From: an uncultured Fenollaria sp.
Lineage (GTDB): Bacteria; Bacillota; Clostridia; Tissierellales; Peptoniphilaceae
DNA length: 62,034 nucleotides
Direction of reading: 5' to 3'
Assembly (NCBI RefSeq): GCF_946221515.1
Contig: NZ_CAMJVK010000004.1
Coordinates: forward strand, 1 to 62,034
The translations under genes were made by a program, and so were the position numbers. This document shows, one piece after another, positions 45,001 through 52,689 of this stretch (the stretch's first letter is position 1; the number at the start of each line of letters is the position of its first letter). The notes under the pieces are model-generated. The model was not told the DNA's origin, did not search any database, and worked only from the letters and a program-made list of their open reading frames with translations.

Positions 45001-47189
45001 TAGCTGAAAAAGTAAGAGAAGCTCGTGATGCCATAGTAGGCAGCATGGTTGACTTAAGAAAAGAAGAGCTTAAGAAACTTCTTGACGAAGCAGAAAATGT
45101 AAAAGCAAAAGACACTTACAAGTTCGACACAAACGAAGATAAAGAAGCTTATGATGCAGCTATTGCCAAGGGTCAAAAAGTTTATGACGATCCAGCTGCT
45201 CTTGAAAAAGATGTTGTTGATGCAATCAGAGATATTGAAAATGCTAAAAAGAACTTGGACGGCTACAACGAAGCCAAGAAGGAAGAGCTTCAAAAGCTAA
45301 TTGATGACTACGACAATGTTCGTAAGACTAAGAAGTATATGAACTCGACAAGAGAAGAGAAAGATAAGTATGACGACGCTATCGTTGATGGCTACAACAT
45401 TCTTCATAAACAAAAAGCGACTCAAGAAGAAGTAGATAAGGCAGTTCAAGATATCAAGGCCGCACTAGAAGCACTATCCGGAATTGAAGAGCCGACTGAA
45501 AAAACTGCTGCACCAAGCGTTGAGGACGCTACTGTAAATGACAGATTCGTTAGAGGCGAGGGAATCGTTGGAGCGACTGTTTACTACAAAGTTGGTGAAG
45601 ACGGCAACTTAAGAACAGGCATGAAGATTATGGAAGGCGGCAAATTCTCGCTTGACCTTGGACAAGTTCATGAAAACGATAAGATATTTGTTTACCAACA
45701 AGAAGTAAATAAACTTATGAGTGACGGAGTTATCGTTAATATTCTTCCACTTGACAAATCAGAATTAATTGAATTAATCAAGAAAGCTGAAGAAATAAAG
45801 GATACTGATCAATATAAATATGCTCCTGAAGATAGACAAAAAGACTTAGACGAAGAACTAGCTAAGGCTATAAAAGTAAAAGACGACGAAAACTCATCTA
45901 TGGAAGATATTGAAAAGGCTATAATTAATCTAAGATCAGCTATTGCTTCTATAGAAAACTACGAAATAATCAGACATGAAGTCACATTCTATCCAAACAA
46001 TGAAACAGATGCTTGGACAGTTAAGATTATAGATGGTGAAAAGGTAAATAGACCAGCAGATCCAGTTAGAGATGGCTATATCTTCAAAGGCTGGTATGCA
46101 GACGAAGAATTTACTCAAGAATTTGATTTTGAAACTGCAATAAATGAAACTACAAATATTTATGCTAAATGGGAAGAAATTCTTGAATACAAAATCACTT
46201 TCGATCCTAACAATGGTGAAGCTACTTGGACTGAAAATGTACGTGAAGGCGAAAAGGTTAAGGAGCCAGCAAAACCTACTAAGACAAACCATACATTCAT
46301 CGCATGGCAATTTGACGGTCAAGACTATGACTTCAACACAAGTGTTATGGCAAATATGATGCTTATAGCTAAGTGGGAAGAAAATAAGCCAGAACCACAA
46401 CCAGAGCCACAACCACAACCAGATCCAAGACCAGAACCACAACCACAACCAAATCCAGAGCCATATGAACCGTACGAACCATATGAGCCATATAGACCAG
46501 ATACAAGACCATATAGACCTAATAAGCCAAGTAAACCGGTTGAACCATCTAAGCCTATAAACAATAAGGAAGATGAAAAGCCAGTTGAAACAAAGAAGGA
46601 CTACGGTATCATCACAGAATACCCTATTAACCCAGTTGAGCTAAAAGACGTAGCGGCAGGACCTGAAGGCGAAGCGGTTAGAAACTTAGTTTCTTACGGT
46701 ATCATCAAGGGCATGGGCAACAATATGTTCCAAGGCAATAAAACTATAACTAGAGCGATGGTTACAAGAGTCTTTATGCTGATCAGCAAGGACAAAGCCA
46801 TTGACAAAGACGTTTACTTCAGTGATGTTACAAATGATAAATGGTACGCTGAATCGGTTAAGTGGACCGCATCTAAGGGCATCATAGCTGGCTACACAGA
46901 CGGCACATTCAAGCCGGAAAAGAAAGTTACTAGACAAGAGTTCTGCGTAATGCTAAATAATTTACTAAAGGCGAATGGCATCGAGCTTGAAACTGTAGTT
47001 CCAGTTGATGAAGCTGAATTTGCTAAGGCTGATGACTGGGCAAAGGACGCAATGATCGTTATGAAGAGAGCTGGACTTGTGAATGTTGAAGCGAATGGCA
47101 AGTTTGGTCCGCAAAGTAAGTTTACGAGAGAGGAATTAGCAAAGACTATCGACTTGTTGATTAAGTTGATAAAGATAAAAGAAAAATAA
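39015..47189 (+). CDS. Giant cell-wall-anchored subtilisin-family protease with SLH domains
   Basis: A 2,724-residue secreted S8 protease. Signal peptide 1-28; inhibitor-like propeptide to about 130. The catalytic triad is Asp174 (AIIDSNMD), His251 (AHGQHVSG) and Ser560 (SGTSMATPH), with Asn349 (AAGNEG) for the oxyanion hole. A PA domain is inserted at about 395-500, as in lactocepin/C5a peptidase relatives. An Fn3-like region follows, then many immunoglobulin-like beta domains, three or four FIVAR-like helical repeats (about 1940-2290) and two InlB/Flg_new-type repeats (NIYAKWEE, LIAKWEE). A Pro/Gln/Tyr-rich linker leads to three C-terminal SLH domains. It is probably a surface protease acting on host or nutrient proteins. 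Confidence 0.93.
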   Translation: MKRKIISLILCLCMIFSLFGGFQNAFASEEKGEYIVYLDVEKQSPDYVKEYEKQNYEKAIELADEALDYYQEKILEKVPNLEVLSRLELLLPSLCVKASKDELNIIKGFDFVKDVYVNEELREADVVRSNMAIFKDKSLMSDSIKMIGSNELIDNDDVLQEKYNGAGSVLAIIDSNMDPSHEAFYLSASTQARLSKLDIHEFLRNGSLKVKDHGEKDALVKSLYRSDKIPFGWNYMVGTDNLNPENELEAHGQHVSGTVAGNKVQIGSKTWRGVAPEAQLLMMNVMKKGSTSSNVYMHAMQDAIVMGADAVNMSLGSTKGLPNSVPKYITDAINNGYAADTNIVIAAGNEGDYQGKLNIENPDFGTMASPGIATNAITVASLENKIMFAQVMDYEGVKLPFRKAGDINFEKGDYEFIDCGLGNTEDFEGKDVAGKVALIKRGGLTFTQKIKNAEAVRAKGVIIYNNVEGELGLAIEGTKIPAVAVTLKVGEKLLNGKSKTVHIDMTPREMDNPEYGELSSFTNWGLAAGGYMKPDITAPGGHIYSTQTSGNTFGDMSGTSMATPHVTGGVGVIRTRLNELLFAGEKHKAALTKTILMNSAVPHMDPVTGFTTSPRRQGAGVMNLTKASKLDFTVVDKDTKIASKYVGDVNDEITLNLTITNYSAEPKTLTPFVQATIEAREGKTLSLRPDKLFDKNFDYTIEVPAQTTKDVTITFPIENAEKFADFVNGAFVEGFLHLSDQNGMEVSFPFVSFKGEFGKIPSIEKPLYDFTFVDGDEPMYWSYAFKQNDWFKYSTHFETIQGSKVGEDGKKYNNIVIAGLKNFDDIDAYKAEPNGEEPKPVFEPVVISPNGDNYNDALGLNLVMTRSANVKATVINEAGDEDDYPLGLNLTNISFIPDDNSRATYLGYTSPGTIPVKELKDGNYTLKLSAEAVKGVNENYPATFREMKFMIDTVAPEFKEAHYDESARTFTFNLVEEGSGLREFTIKVDDKDIPFTNEDGKITVKLAEGTELKDVDIKAVDKGFNKNDVTAEMLAFKDMFGSLEVDIKQNGREPLNLEYKVVDEAGEEVKSIENLKFGKYKLIVTDYSSKYELNGESEIPFEISEGNKEKKITLEFTQIPTAKISVKVKSQDNLKAGDFKIFAKNVKNNKVIELVYSPTFGEYYDAELPYGDYNFYAEFKEGLKGYEITFQEKMPFTVSKETDYETIYANIKRAGYYKVNVTTEGVGTAPKYMAKSEEGAIVELDDLSADTWMIFPAEMPEGYYLEKPYEYVTLTNEKPEANITFTYEEIGDKKFKFTIKDDYENADYYICDFYGWVTNGKEGKAFDYEKGGIELTPGFYYVEAEADREKFGETTITIDNQSYEQDSCTFKSVTEPVEVEFNWKAYSETDKISEGLIYIYDDKLPINQQKNAYEYVLTGTKGEPITNTFNKMTGTTWFVDLPYDYYKVEVKGLPEGYTVDTKDFVVAYPESQVDLNIIPEEEEEPEEKVKVNFEFYYNNEKISPVKFNLDEDYETEYTDGEVELTLGEHELEVYEPEEYIQKEEFSTINITKDTKNLRIELEEYKEPPTPEGEGTLKFEVWESDGKTEKQSNMFISAWAGAIYLSNNEVKDKVPYGTYKVELSDYMLDQTKYDLDKSEIVKTVKIDDKNPNAVVKFVLILKGSTPEPDPKPDKPTKGTASWDFEYDGKNNIRYLDVKLVKVINGQDTVINKFPMQNEEFKLDFGKYAFILTPVTYPKLEYDKLRIEFELTEDKPNYKAIFKMTDAKETQKVNVANFKGVNEDLSKVQFKVIDPNENEVKVTKTANGFEFPAVQDLQYKIVAEGNKYPYFPTHIIAYPKSLYPPTISFTVPLPVNVKSLAGEKEISAKYAVIVNGVYKVYTEDLTMIPYIPTGTQVYQVKFLSCEQGYKLKDEEVKEFTVTDYQKFELTFNFERDESEEIVNKDDLEALIKEYDELKETDKYKNADADKKQAYDDAIAEAKAELEKDKTTQEAIDALAEKVREARDAIVGSMVDLRKEELKKLLDEAENVKAKDTYKFDTNEDKEAYDAAIAKGQKVYDDPAALEKDVVDAIRDIENAKKNLDGYNEAKKEELQKLIDDYDNVRKTKKYMNSTREEKDKYDDAIVDGYNILHKQKATQEEVDKAVQDIKAALEALSGIEEPTEKTAAPSVEDATVNDRFVRGEGIVGATVYYKVGEDGNLRTGMKIMEGGKFSLDLGQVHENDKIFVYQQEVNKLMSDGVIVNILPLDKSELIELIKKAEEIKDTDQYKYAPEDRQKDLDEELAKAIKVKDDENSSMEDIEKAIINLRSAIASIENYEIIRHEVTFYPNNETDAWTVKIIDGEKVNRPADPVRDGYIFKGWYADEEFTQEFDFETAINETTNIYAKWEEILEYKITFDPNNGEATWTENVREGEKVKEPAKPTKTNHTFIAWQFDGQDYDFNTSVMANMMLIAKWEENKPEPQPEPQPQPDPRPEPQPQPNPEPYEPYEPYEPYRPDTRPYRPNKPSKPVEPSKPINNKEDEKPVETKKDYGIITEYPINPVELKDVAAGPEGEAVRNLVSYGIIKGMGNNMFQGNKTITRAMVTRVFMLISKDKAIDKDVYFSDVTNDKWYAESVKWTASKGIIAGYTDGTFKPEKKVTRQEFCVMLNNLLKANGIELETVVPVDEAEFAKADDWAKDAMIVMKRAGLVNVEANGKFGPQSKFTREELAKTIDLLIKLIKIKEK

Positions 47190-47191
47190 TA

Positions 47192-47460
47192 ATTTCGCAT
47201 TCAATTTGCACATCGAAAATTGTTTTCGTCGCTTGCTGGTCTACGAAAACTGATAATTTCTAAGCTTGTTCGCCTGCGAGCCCATATTCGTTCGCTGCGC
47301 TCAGCTATATGGTCTCGCGGGCGGCTCACTTCGCAAAGAAATTAAGACAGTTTTCTCCGAATGCTGCGCTCGTGAAAATCAATTTTCTCACTAAAGTCAT
47401 CTTTATCCAAATCGCTTCGCATAGCGCAAAGGTTCTTATTCGATAGAACGAGATTCTTCA
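47192..47460 (-). repeat. Type I structured repeat copy 2, nested in a type B-like frame, plus G hairpin
   Basis: Starting 2 nt after the protease stop, a type B-like outer stem (TTTCGCATTCAATTTG, partner near 47410-47425) encloses a full inverted type I element (47214-47390) closed by GAAAATTG/CAATTTTC. Inner stems GCGAG/CTCGC and CCATAT/ATATGG differ from copies 1 and 3 by paired changes. A diverged G hairpin follows at 47428-47460. Confidence 0.8.
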
Positions 47461-47548
47461 CATTGGTATAGCGGCGAATCGATTGATATAAAATAATGAG
47501 TGACAAGTAAATTAAGGGCAAAATAATTACAAATAAAGCAAAAGATCA

Positions 47549-47580
47549 AAGAGCTTATCCACATTGGATAGGCTCTTTCT
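47549..47580 (+). terminator. Terminator upstream of the radical-SAM gene
   Basis: AGAGCTTATCC/GGATAGGCTCT stem with a T-rich tail. A near-identical terminator is at 56475-56505. Confidence 0.75.
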
Positions 47581-47649
47581 CTTTCCCCTATCCCCGCCCA
47601 TATCTTGCCAAAATCGCCATTTAGTGATACAATATACTCAGGTGATACT

Positions 47650-48876
47650 ATGGATTTAAAGGCGAAACTCAAAATTTTATCTGACTCGGCGAAGTACGAC
47701 GCATCATGCTCTTCGTCTAATTCCTCGCGCAAAAACTCAGGAGGCATTGGTAACGCTGCTTCATCAGGCATCTGTCACAGCTGGTCCGAGGACGGCCGCT
47801 GCATATCGCTCCTTAAAATTCTATTCACAAACGTTTGCATCTACGACTGCGAGTACTGCATCAACCGCGCTTCGAACGATGTCCCTCGCGCCTCATTCAC
47901 GCCCGAAGAGGTCGCCGAGCTCACTATGAACTTTTACATCCGTAACTACATCGAGGGCCTTTTCCTCTCAAGCGCAGTCATCAAGAGCCCCGACTACACC
48001 ATGGAGCAGCTGATCAGAACGGCCGAGCTCCTTCGTAACACCTACCATTTCAATGGCTACATACATATGAAGGTCATACCGGGCGCTTCAAAAGAGCTGG
48101 CTACAAAGCTATCGTCCCTGATTGATAGGGTATCTGTAAATATAGAGCTGCCGACTGAAAAGTCCCTCAAAATGCTTGCTCCGCAAAAAACAACAGAGGG
48201 CATCATGAAGCCCATGAACAATATTAAAATGGCAATAGCCGAGAACAAAGAGGATAGGTTGAAGTACAAGAGCGCTCCACTCATTGCCCCAGCTGGTCAA
48301 ACCACGCAAATGATTATAGGCGCCGCGAATGAAAGCGACGAGACAATAATCACGAAGGCATCGCTTTTATACAAGGGTTTTAGCATGAAGCGCGTGTATT
48401 ATTCGGCCTTCGTTCCCGTCGTTAAATCGAAGTACACGAGTGGCATCAAAGCAGCACCATTACTACGTGAGCACCGTATCTATCAAGCGGACTGGCTGAT
48501 GCGCTTCTACAAATTTAAGCCCTACGAAATCGTTTCGCGCGCAAATCCCATGCTCGACCTGGACCTTGATCCCAAGGCCTTTTGGGCGATAAATCATATC
48601 GAGCTCTTTCCAATCGAGGTCAATAAGGCGAGCTACGAAGAGCTTCTTCGCGTGCCCGGTTTTGGTCCGACGACCTGCCACAAGATTATCAACGCAAGGC
48701 GCTTTGCGAGGCTATCGTACGACTCCCTAGAGAATATGCACATCTCCTTAAAGCGTGCTAAATACTTCATCACAGTAGGTGGCGTCTACAGAGGCGGCAA
48801 GATCGATACGCGTGAAAATCTTCGCATAAAACTCATGGATAAGGTGAATCTCAATGAACAGCTATCGTTATTTTGA
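47650..48876 (+). CDS. Radical-SAM protein, putative DNA modification/repair (TIGR03916 type)
   Basis: The start at 47650 is chosen because AGGTGA precedes it; this gives 408 residues. The SAM cluster motif is NVCIYDCEYC (C-x3-C-x2-C). The C-terminal segment LLRVPGFGPTTCHKIINARR is a helix-hairpin-helix DNA-binding motif. This family is always found next to, or fused with, the DUF4130-type protein encoded downstream (22-nt overlap). The reaction is unknown; a role in DNA repair or modification is the family proposal. Confidence 0.9.
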   Translation: MDLKAKLKILSDSAKYDASCSSSNSSRKNSGGIGNAASSGICHSWSEDGRCISLLKILFTNVCIYDCEYCINRASNDVPRASFTPEEVAELTMNFYIRNYIEGLFLSSAVIKSPDYTMEQLIRTAELLRNTYHFNGYIHMKVIPGASKELATKLSSLIDRVSVNIELPTEKSLKMLAPQKTTEGIMKPMNNIKMAIAENKEDRLKYKSAPLIAPAGQTTQMIIGAANESDETIITKASLLYKGFSMKRVYYSAFVPVVKSKYTSGIKAAPLLREHRIYQADWLMRFYKFKPYEIVSRANPMLDLDLDPKAFWAINHIELFPIEVNKASYEELLRVPGFGPTTCHKIINARRFARLSYDSLENMHISLKRAKYFITVGGVYRGGKIDTRENLRIKLMDKVNLNEQLSLF

Positions 48877-49582
48877 TTACGACAGAAGCTTCGAAGGCCT
48901 CATGACGGTCATCTTCGAGCTTTACGAGGACATAGAGCGCGCAAAATTTATGCCCGATGATCAAGGCTCCTTATTTGACACCAAGGTCTTTATCGCTACG
49001 GATATGGCAGGGGCCACTCGCGTACTAAAAGCGCTTGAGGACAAGTTTCCGAAGCGCTTCATGAGAGAGATAGTCGCTGTATTTTTGTCCTGTGATACTA
49101 ATAAGGAAGATATATTAATCAGAGCCATCAAAGGCGTCTTCGAGCACGGCTACGGCTACATCTTTTCGTCAGAGAAGGTGGCGAGCGAGTTTCGCCGCAT
49201 ACGTAGAAATGTTTTATCGGAAAACCATAATTACAAAGGTCTTTTGCGCTTCAAAGAGGTAGAGGGCGGCGTGATGCTAGCTGAGTTTGAGCCGAAGAAT
49301 GACATCTTGACCCTTATCGTTCCTCATTTTGTGAAGAGGCTCCCCACTATAAACTTCGTAATCGCTGACGTGAAGCGTGGTACGGCCGCCATGCACATGA
49401 AGGGGAAGGTCGAGTTTTTGGAGCTGAAATCGCTTAAATACGCCATTAGCGAAAGAGAAAAATTCTTCGAAGAGGCTTGGAAAGACTTTTACAAGACAAT
49501 TGCCATAGATGAGAGACGCAATGAAAAGCTGATGATTTCAAATATGCCTAAGCGTTACTGGCACTACTTAATTGAGAAATAG
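48854..49582 (+). CDS. DUF4130 (TIGR03915) partner of the radical-SAM protein
   Basis: A 242-residue protein of the SAM-linked DNA-metabolism family: DYDRSFEGLMTVIFELYE at the N terminus and MPKRYWHYLIEK at the C terminus are typical. In many bacteria this domain is fused to a uracil-DNA-glycosylase domain; that domain is missing here, and no separate gene for it is in the window. It overlaps the radical-SAM gene, so the two are translationally coupled. Confidence 0.87.
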   Translation: MNSYRYFDYDRSFEGLMTVIFELYEDIERAKFMPDDQGSLFDTKVFIATDMAGATRVLKALEDKFPKRFMREIVAVFLSCDTNKEDILIRAIKGVFEHGYGYIFSSEKVASEFRRIRRNVLSENHNYKGLLRFKEVEGGVMLAEFEPKNDILTLIVPHFVKRLPTINFVIADVKRGTAAMHMKGKVEFLELKSLKYAISEREKFFEEAWKDFYKTIAIDERRNEKLMISNMPKRYWHYLIEK

Positions 49583-49673
49583 CTTGAAATTTGGGCACTT
49601 TTCCATTATAATAGTGTTAATGATTTTACTTGTCTAAAGAAATAAACGAATTTGACTAGAAGGAAGTGACATT

Positions 49674-51149
49674 TTGATTAAAGAGAAATTTAAAGAAGTC
49701 CTAGCGACCGTTTTGCCGATATCGCTACTCGTTGTGATACTGAATTTTACAGTGGTTCCACTTGAAGCGGACGTCTTTATACGCTTTTTATTGGGTGCGG
49801 TCTTCATACTTTTGGGACTGACAATATTTTTAATCGGCGTCGACCTTGGCATCACGCCTATGGGCGACAGCTTCGGTAACGCAGCCGTTAAGAGCGGTAA
49901 ACTTTGGGTCATAGCGCTCATGGGACTGATCCTAGGCTTTGTCATTTCAATAGCTGAGCCAGATTTGCACATCTTGGCAGATCAAGTTGGAGAGGTGACT
50001 CTGGGCGTCGTATCGAAGTCAACACTAGTTATGCTTGTGTCAATGGGTGTCGCTTTACTTATATCACTTGGCATGGTACGTATAGTAAAAGTATATTCAC
50101 TAAAGAAGTTTTTAATGCTTACATATGGCGTAATACTCGTACTTGCAGTGCTTTCAGACCAGTTCTTCCTAGCAGTATCCTTTGATGCTTCAGGAGCAAC
50201 AACTGGGGCACTGACTGTACCATTCTTACTTGCTTTATCCGCAGGCGCCTCCGCCATTAACAAAGACAGCCAAAAGTCCGAAGACGACTCCTTTGGCCTA
50301 GTTGGCATCGCTTCAGCAGGCGCCATCATCGGTGCACTGGTACTTGGTATGCTATCAAAACCAGAGTTTGGTGAGGTTCCAGACATTGCCGTAGCGAGCA
50401 AAGCGGGCATCTTCTCGCACTTCATCCACGAGGCGCCGATAGTCGCAAAAGAGATAATCATCGCGCTTCTACCCATAATCGTGATTTACACGATCTGCAA
50501 CATGATCTTCTTCCATAATTCGAAGAGGGCAAACGCAAGAGTCGCAACCGGCTGCGTTTTAACCTTTGTGGGACTTGTAATCTTTCTAGTTGGCGTAAAC
50601 AGCGGATTTATGGACGTTGGCCGATACATCGGTCACGTGCTAGCTACAGAGCACAGTAAGGCCTTCATCGTTGCCATCGCCTTTCTGATGGGCGTACTGA
50701 CTATACTTGCGGAGCCGGCAGTTCACGTACTTACGAACCAAATCGAAGCCGTTACGGCGGGCTCAATCAAAAAATCAGTCGTACTTATGACTTTGTCAAT
50801 AGGTGTCGGCATCGCGGTTGCCTTGTCGATACTGAAAATACTAGTTCCTGGCATGCAGCTATGGCACGTACTGCTACCGGGCTATATCATAACATTTTTG
50901 ATAATGAAAAAGGTGCCAAACCTATTCGTCGGCATCGCCTTTGACTCAGGCGGCGTTGCCTCAGGACCAATGACTGCGACATTTATCCTTGCTTATGCAC
51001 AAGGCGTTGCAGCCTCAACACCAACAGCGGACCTACTTATAGACGGCTTCGGTACCATTGCCATGGTAGCGATGACGCCTCTAATAGCACTGCAAATACT
51101 TGGTCTATTCTATCTGAAACATGAAAAAGGGGGAGTGAAGAATGCGTAG
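49674..51149 (+). CDS. DUF1538 membrane protein (two-repeat transporter-like)
   Basis: A 491-residue polytopic membrane protein with a TTG start and AAGGAAGTGA ribosome-binding site. It consists of two homologous halves, each with about six spans; AEPDLHILADQVGEVTLG in the first corresponds to AEPAVHVLTNQIEAVTAG in the second. DUF1538 proteins are transporter-like with unknown substrate. Its overlap (8 nt) with a PII-like gene suggests that the PII-like protein regulates transport, as AmtB is regulated by GlnK. That role is inference. Confidence 0.88.
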   Translation: MIKEKFKEVLATVLPISLLVVILNFTVVPLEADVFIRFLLGAVFILLGLTIFLIGVDLGITPMGDSFGNAAVKSGKLWVIALMGLILGFVISIAEPDLHILADQVGEVTLGVVSKSTLVMLVSMGVALLISLGMVRIVKVYSLKKFLMLTYGVILVLAVLSDQFFLAVSFDASGATTGALTVPFLLALSAGASAINKDSQKSEDDSFGLVGIASAGAIIGALVLGMLSKPEFGEVPDIAVASKAGIFSHFIHEAPIVAKEIIIALLPIIVIYTICNMIFFHNSKRANARVATGCVLTFVGLVIFLVGVNSGFMDVGRYIGHVLATEHSKAFIVAIAFLMGVLTILAEPAVHVLTNQIEAVTAGSIKKSVVLMTLSIGVGIAVALSILKILVPGMQLWHVLLPGYIITFLIMKKVPNLFVGIAFDSGGVASGPMTATFILAYAQGVAASTPTADLLIDGFGTIAMVAMTPLIALQILGLFYLKHEKGGVKNA

Positions 51150-51801
51150 TTTAAAGTCTCGTCACTTAGAGATGTTAGTCGTTATAGTCGAGCACAATAA
51201 AGCGAGCAAAGTCTTGCATTTAGCTGATGAGAAAGGCGTTACAGCCTCAGTTGCCATGCTAGGCAGAGGCACTGCATCTAGGACAATATTCGACTACTTA
51301 GGTCTAAACGACAAGAAAAAAGCAGTTCTTATGCTCTTCGGAAAGACTGAGGAGATTACGGATCTTGCTGATTATTTAGTAGAAAAACTTGAAATGGATA
51401 AGCCAAACCACGGAATCGCCTACATCGAGAGCGCATTCAACGTCTTTGGCACTGAAGATAATGCTAATGGAAGTGAAAATATTAAAAGAGGTGAAAATAT
51501 GTACAACGCCATATATACTATAGTAGAAAAAGGAAATGCAGACGACGTGATCGAAGCAGCTCAAAAGGGAGGCTCAAGAGGCGGAACTGTTATTCACGCG
51601 AGAGGCTCGGGCAGCGAAGAAGCGCGTAAAGTCTTCAATATGCTCATAGAACCCGAGAAAGAGATCGTCTTGATTATATCAGAAGAAGCAAAAACTAAGG
51701 ATATAGTTGAGTCGATAAGAAAAGAAACTGGGATTGAAGAGCAAGGAAAGGGAATTATATTTGTGACAAGGGTGGAGCAAACTTATGGCCTAGTGAAATA
51801 A
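51142..51801 (+). CDS. Tandem PII-like regulatory protein
   Basis: A 219-residue protein with two PII-like ferredoxin-fold domains (about 8-100 and 115-219). The second has GGSRGGTVIHARG, recalling the T-loop region of PII proteins, and ends in TRVEQTYGLVK. The canonical uridylylated tyrosine is not evident. It probably senses a small molecule and controls the DUF1538 transporter encoded just upstream. Confidence 0.85.
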   Translation: MRSLKSRHLEMLVVIVEHNKASKVLHLADEKGVTASVAMLGRGTASRTIFDYLGLNDKKKAVLMLFGKTEEITDLADYLVEKLEMDKPNHGIAYIESAFNVFGTEDNANGSENIKRGENMYNAIYTIVEKGNADDVIEAAQKGGSRGGTVIHARGSGSEEARKVFNMLIEPEKEIVLIISEEAKTKDIVESIRKETGIEEQGKGIIFVTRVEQTYGLVK

Positions 51802-51813
51802 ATTGATTCTTAT

Positions 51814-52033
51814 CAAAATTGCGCCTAAGGCTTGTTAAGTCCATGCACCAAGAGAACGAGTGAAAACGATGTTCGATTGGCTATGCATGCCTTATGCCAG
51901 AGTTTACAAAGAGACGGAACGAAGTGAACGTCAATTTGGTTAAACTTACGGATCGTTTTGTTGACAATGATCGAGTACTATTTGTACACTCCGCTTGTCA
52001 AAAAACTGCACTTTGCCTTATCCATCAATTTTG
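51814..52033 (+). repeat. Type B structured repeat copy 5 with a nested type H module
   Basis: It begins 12 nt after the PII-like gene. The outer stem CAAAATTG..CTAAGGC pairs with GCCTTA..CAATTTTG. A 115-nt type H module (51833-51946) occupies one arm; the other keeps the type B core (GAGTACTATTTGTACACTCCGC) between TTGACAA/TTGTCAA arms. The rest of 52034-52160 has no gene. Confidence 0.78.
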
Positions 52034-52161
52034 CCTACAGAATCTACACTTCGTTGTAGTTTTGATTAGATAAAAGCTACTCATCAAATCGCTCTTCGTA
52101 GCATATTACGATAAATACTCTTCGTACAAGATTGATGAAGTAAATAACTAATAAACATAAT

Positions 52162-52191
52162 GAAGCTGTGAGAAAATTTTCTCACAGCTTC
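52162..52191. terminator. 30-bp perfect palindrome, terminator
   Basis: Every base of the 30-bp sequence pairs around the centre (core GTGAGAAAATTTTCTCAC); a T tract follows on the plus strand. Confidence 0.8.
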
Positions 52192-52252
52192 TATTTTTTT
52201 ATAGCATGTTATTCTTTGATTAGTCGCAAATCGAATGCGAACTATATGAAAA

Positions 52253-52621
52253 TCATTTAACTTTCATATCAAGCACCTTCATATAAATCCCTCTCATATT
52301 TATTGCATAATCATGTCCATCTCTCACATATACATCGAAGGTGTTTATCGTATTGTTATTTTTCCCCACCATTCTAACGGTTCCAAGCTTTTGATAGTCT
52401 TTGGCATCGCTCTTTTTTATCATAGCATAGCCTTTTTGCTCGCACACATAATCTAGCACATCTTTATCCACTTCTGTACTTAGAAATTCTTTGGTATCTG
52501 CTAGATCTTTTAAATTTTTATCCATCTTGGCCCTGCTGCTAAACATTGAATTATACAGTATTATGATCAGAATGAGCACGCCTATCATGCCTATGATGCT
52601 TGAACTATTTTTCTTTTCCAT
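52253..52621 (-). CDS. Single-span membrane protein, unknown function
   Basis: A 122-residue protein with one N-terminal membrane span (about residues 8-27) and an extracytoplasmic or cytosolic domain of about 95 residues ending YMKVLDMKVK. No family is recognised. It is on the same strand as msrAB, 68 nt downstream of it, and may be co-transcribed. Confidence 0.6.
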   Translation of the reverse strand: MEKKNSSSIIGMIGVLILIIILYNSMFSSRAKMDKNLKDLADTKEFLSTEVDKDVLDYVCEQKGYAMIKKSDAKDYQKLGTVRMVGKNNNTINTFDVYVRDGHDYAINMRGIYMKVLDMKVK

Positions 52622-52689
52622 AATTAACTCCTTTTAAATCTCTTCCATAATAGCCTTGCCACGATAACTACAAAAATTATAATAATCAG

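Noticed and set aside
45936..46564. Long minus-strand frames rich in Trp/Leu/Gly
   Set aside because: They are the antisense of the Pro/Gln/Tyr-rich linker and InlB-type repeats of the giant protease.
46325..47200. Separate SLH gene at the end of the giant protease
   Set aside because: The frame is continuous with the upstream domains and no internal ribosome-binding site or promoter was seen.
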